Assembly: GCA_035566015.1 (NCBI GenBank)
Contig: DATMRS010000013.1
Span: 1-6,136 of the forward strand
Source: DATMRS01 sp035566015
Lineage (GTDB): Bacteria > Pseudomonadota > Alphaproteobacteria > Sphingomonadales > Sphingomonadaceae
Length of the DNA stretch: 6,136 nucleotides
Reading direction: 5' to 3'
Below the pieces are notes generated by a model, which worked only from the letters and a program-made list of their open reading frames with translations, was not told the origin of the DNA and ran no database searches. Shown in pieces: positions 5,555 through 6,136 of this stretch. Position numbers and translations under genes: made by a program. Each line of letters opens with the position of its first letter. Position 1 is the stretch's first letter.

Positions 5555-6136
5555 ATGTTTGGATCACGCGACACGCGCGCGTCGGCACACGGATCGCTGG
5601 GCGTCCTCACGGCGATGCTGGCCTCGCTCGAACTGATGACGCTGCCGGTCGGCGCGATGGCGCAAACACCGGCTGTCACCCTAGGTGGTGCGGTTACTGG
5701 CGCCAGGTCGATCGAGAATGAGGTCGAGGATCTGCTGGGGGCCAAATGTCCGGCAAGATTGGTCGCGCCTTCACCGGATACGGACGAATCCGTACTGATC
5801 GCCTTTGACGACGCTTTCGCGCCCCTTATCACGCCGGCATATGGCGCGCGGCCCTATGAGGTAGCGTTGGAAGCCTATCGCCGATGTATTGATCGCGCGA
5901 TCACGCAGATTCAGAGAACTCCCCATTATGCACTGATCGACCCCAATGCGGATGAGGATTGCTTCGACTGCGCGATTTCCATGTCCGATCTCGCTCTCCA
6001 GATTCCCCGTTTGCGGCAATTGCAGGGGCTGACCTATCTCGATTCAGATGAGATCGCCGATCAGGATCCGGCCAAAGCCCTGGCGCTCATTCGTCAGTCG
6101 ATAGCGGATTTCGATGCCGTGCAGGCGGAGTTCCGA
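5555..6136 (+). CDS. N-terminal part of an exported protein with a CxxC motif, truncated by the window edge
   Basis: The frame from ATG 5555 is open to the last base, giving the first 194 residues. Residues 1-36 look like a signal peptide: R5 and R8, a hydrophobic stretch at about 14-33 (GSLGVLTAMLASLELM), and AMA|QTPA with likely cleavage after A36. The mature part is acidic and mostly helical in character, with cysteines at 65, 111, 136 and 139. The last two form DEDCFDCAI, a CxxC that could be a disulfide or a metal-binding pair. No enzyme family is recognisable so far. Codon use is less GC3-biased than in the kinase gene. An excellent Shine-Dalgarno sequence precedes it, and the 52-codon ORF ends 31 bp upstream, so an operon is likely. 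The rest of the gene is needed to assign a family. Confidence 0.85.
   Translation, partial: MFGSRDTRASAHGSLGVLTAMLASLELMTLPVGAMAQTPAVTLGGAVTGARSIENEVEDLLGAKCPARLVAPSPDTDESVLIAFDDAFAPLITPAYGARPYEVALEAYRRCIDRAITQIQRTPHYALIDPNADEDCFDCAISMSDLALQIPRLRQLQGLTYLDSDEIADQDPAKALALIRQSIADFDAVQAEFR

Noticed and set aside
1..6136. CRISPR array, tRNA, rRNA, insertion sequence or phage integrase
   Set aside because: No spaced identical repeats, tRNA-like cloverleaf, rRNA segment, transposase or integrase motif, or terminal inverted repeats were seen on reading either strand.

Overview
The window is GC-rich DNA with strong G/C preference at third codon positions. The gene styles (OmpR-type winged helix fused to a Ser/Thr kinase, secreted Ala-rich proteins) suggest an alphaproteobacterium, most likely a sphingomonad. 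This is a judgement from style and not a database match.

Layout. Positions 2-196 hold the 3' end of a plus-strand gene that enters from the left, possibly a MarR-type regulator. A short convergent gap follows (197-369), containing a coding-like remnant. Two minus-strand genes come next, transcribed leftward as a likely operon: a 203-residue two-helix membrane protein (1493-2104), then a 352-residue exported, cysteine-rich protein with a calcium-loop motif (370-1428). A 103-bp divergent intergenic region (2105-2207) separates them from the central gene, 2208-4946. That gene encodes a 912-residue protein with an N-terminal OmpR/PhoB-type winged helix, a complete Hanks-type Ser/Thr kinase domain, one membrane helix and a C-terminal TPR-like helical domain.

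Downstream on the plus strand lies a degraded-looking patch. It has an XRE-type regulator gene interrupted by an in-frame TGA (4974-5186), a doubtful small ORF containing a 21-bp tandem repeat (5183-5365), a more credible 52-codon ORF (5365-5523), a 15-bp palindrome, and then a well-initiated exported protein (from 5555) that runs off the right edge.

How it may work. The central protein looks like a ToxR/CadC-style membrane-anchored one-component regulator with a kinase inserted between the DNA-binding domain and the membrane helix. Predicted topology puts the DNA-binding and kinase domains in the cytoplasm and the TPR region in the periplasm. The divergent promoter region carries two 8-bp direct repeats at an 11-bp period, the geometry OmpR/PhoB-type winged helices use, so control of itself and of the divergent envelope-protein pair is a reasonable but untested idea. 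This fusion and its possible regulon are the most interesting part of the window.
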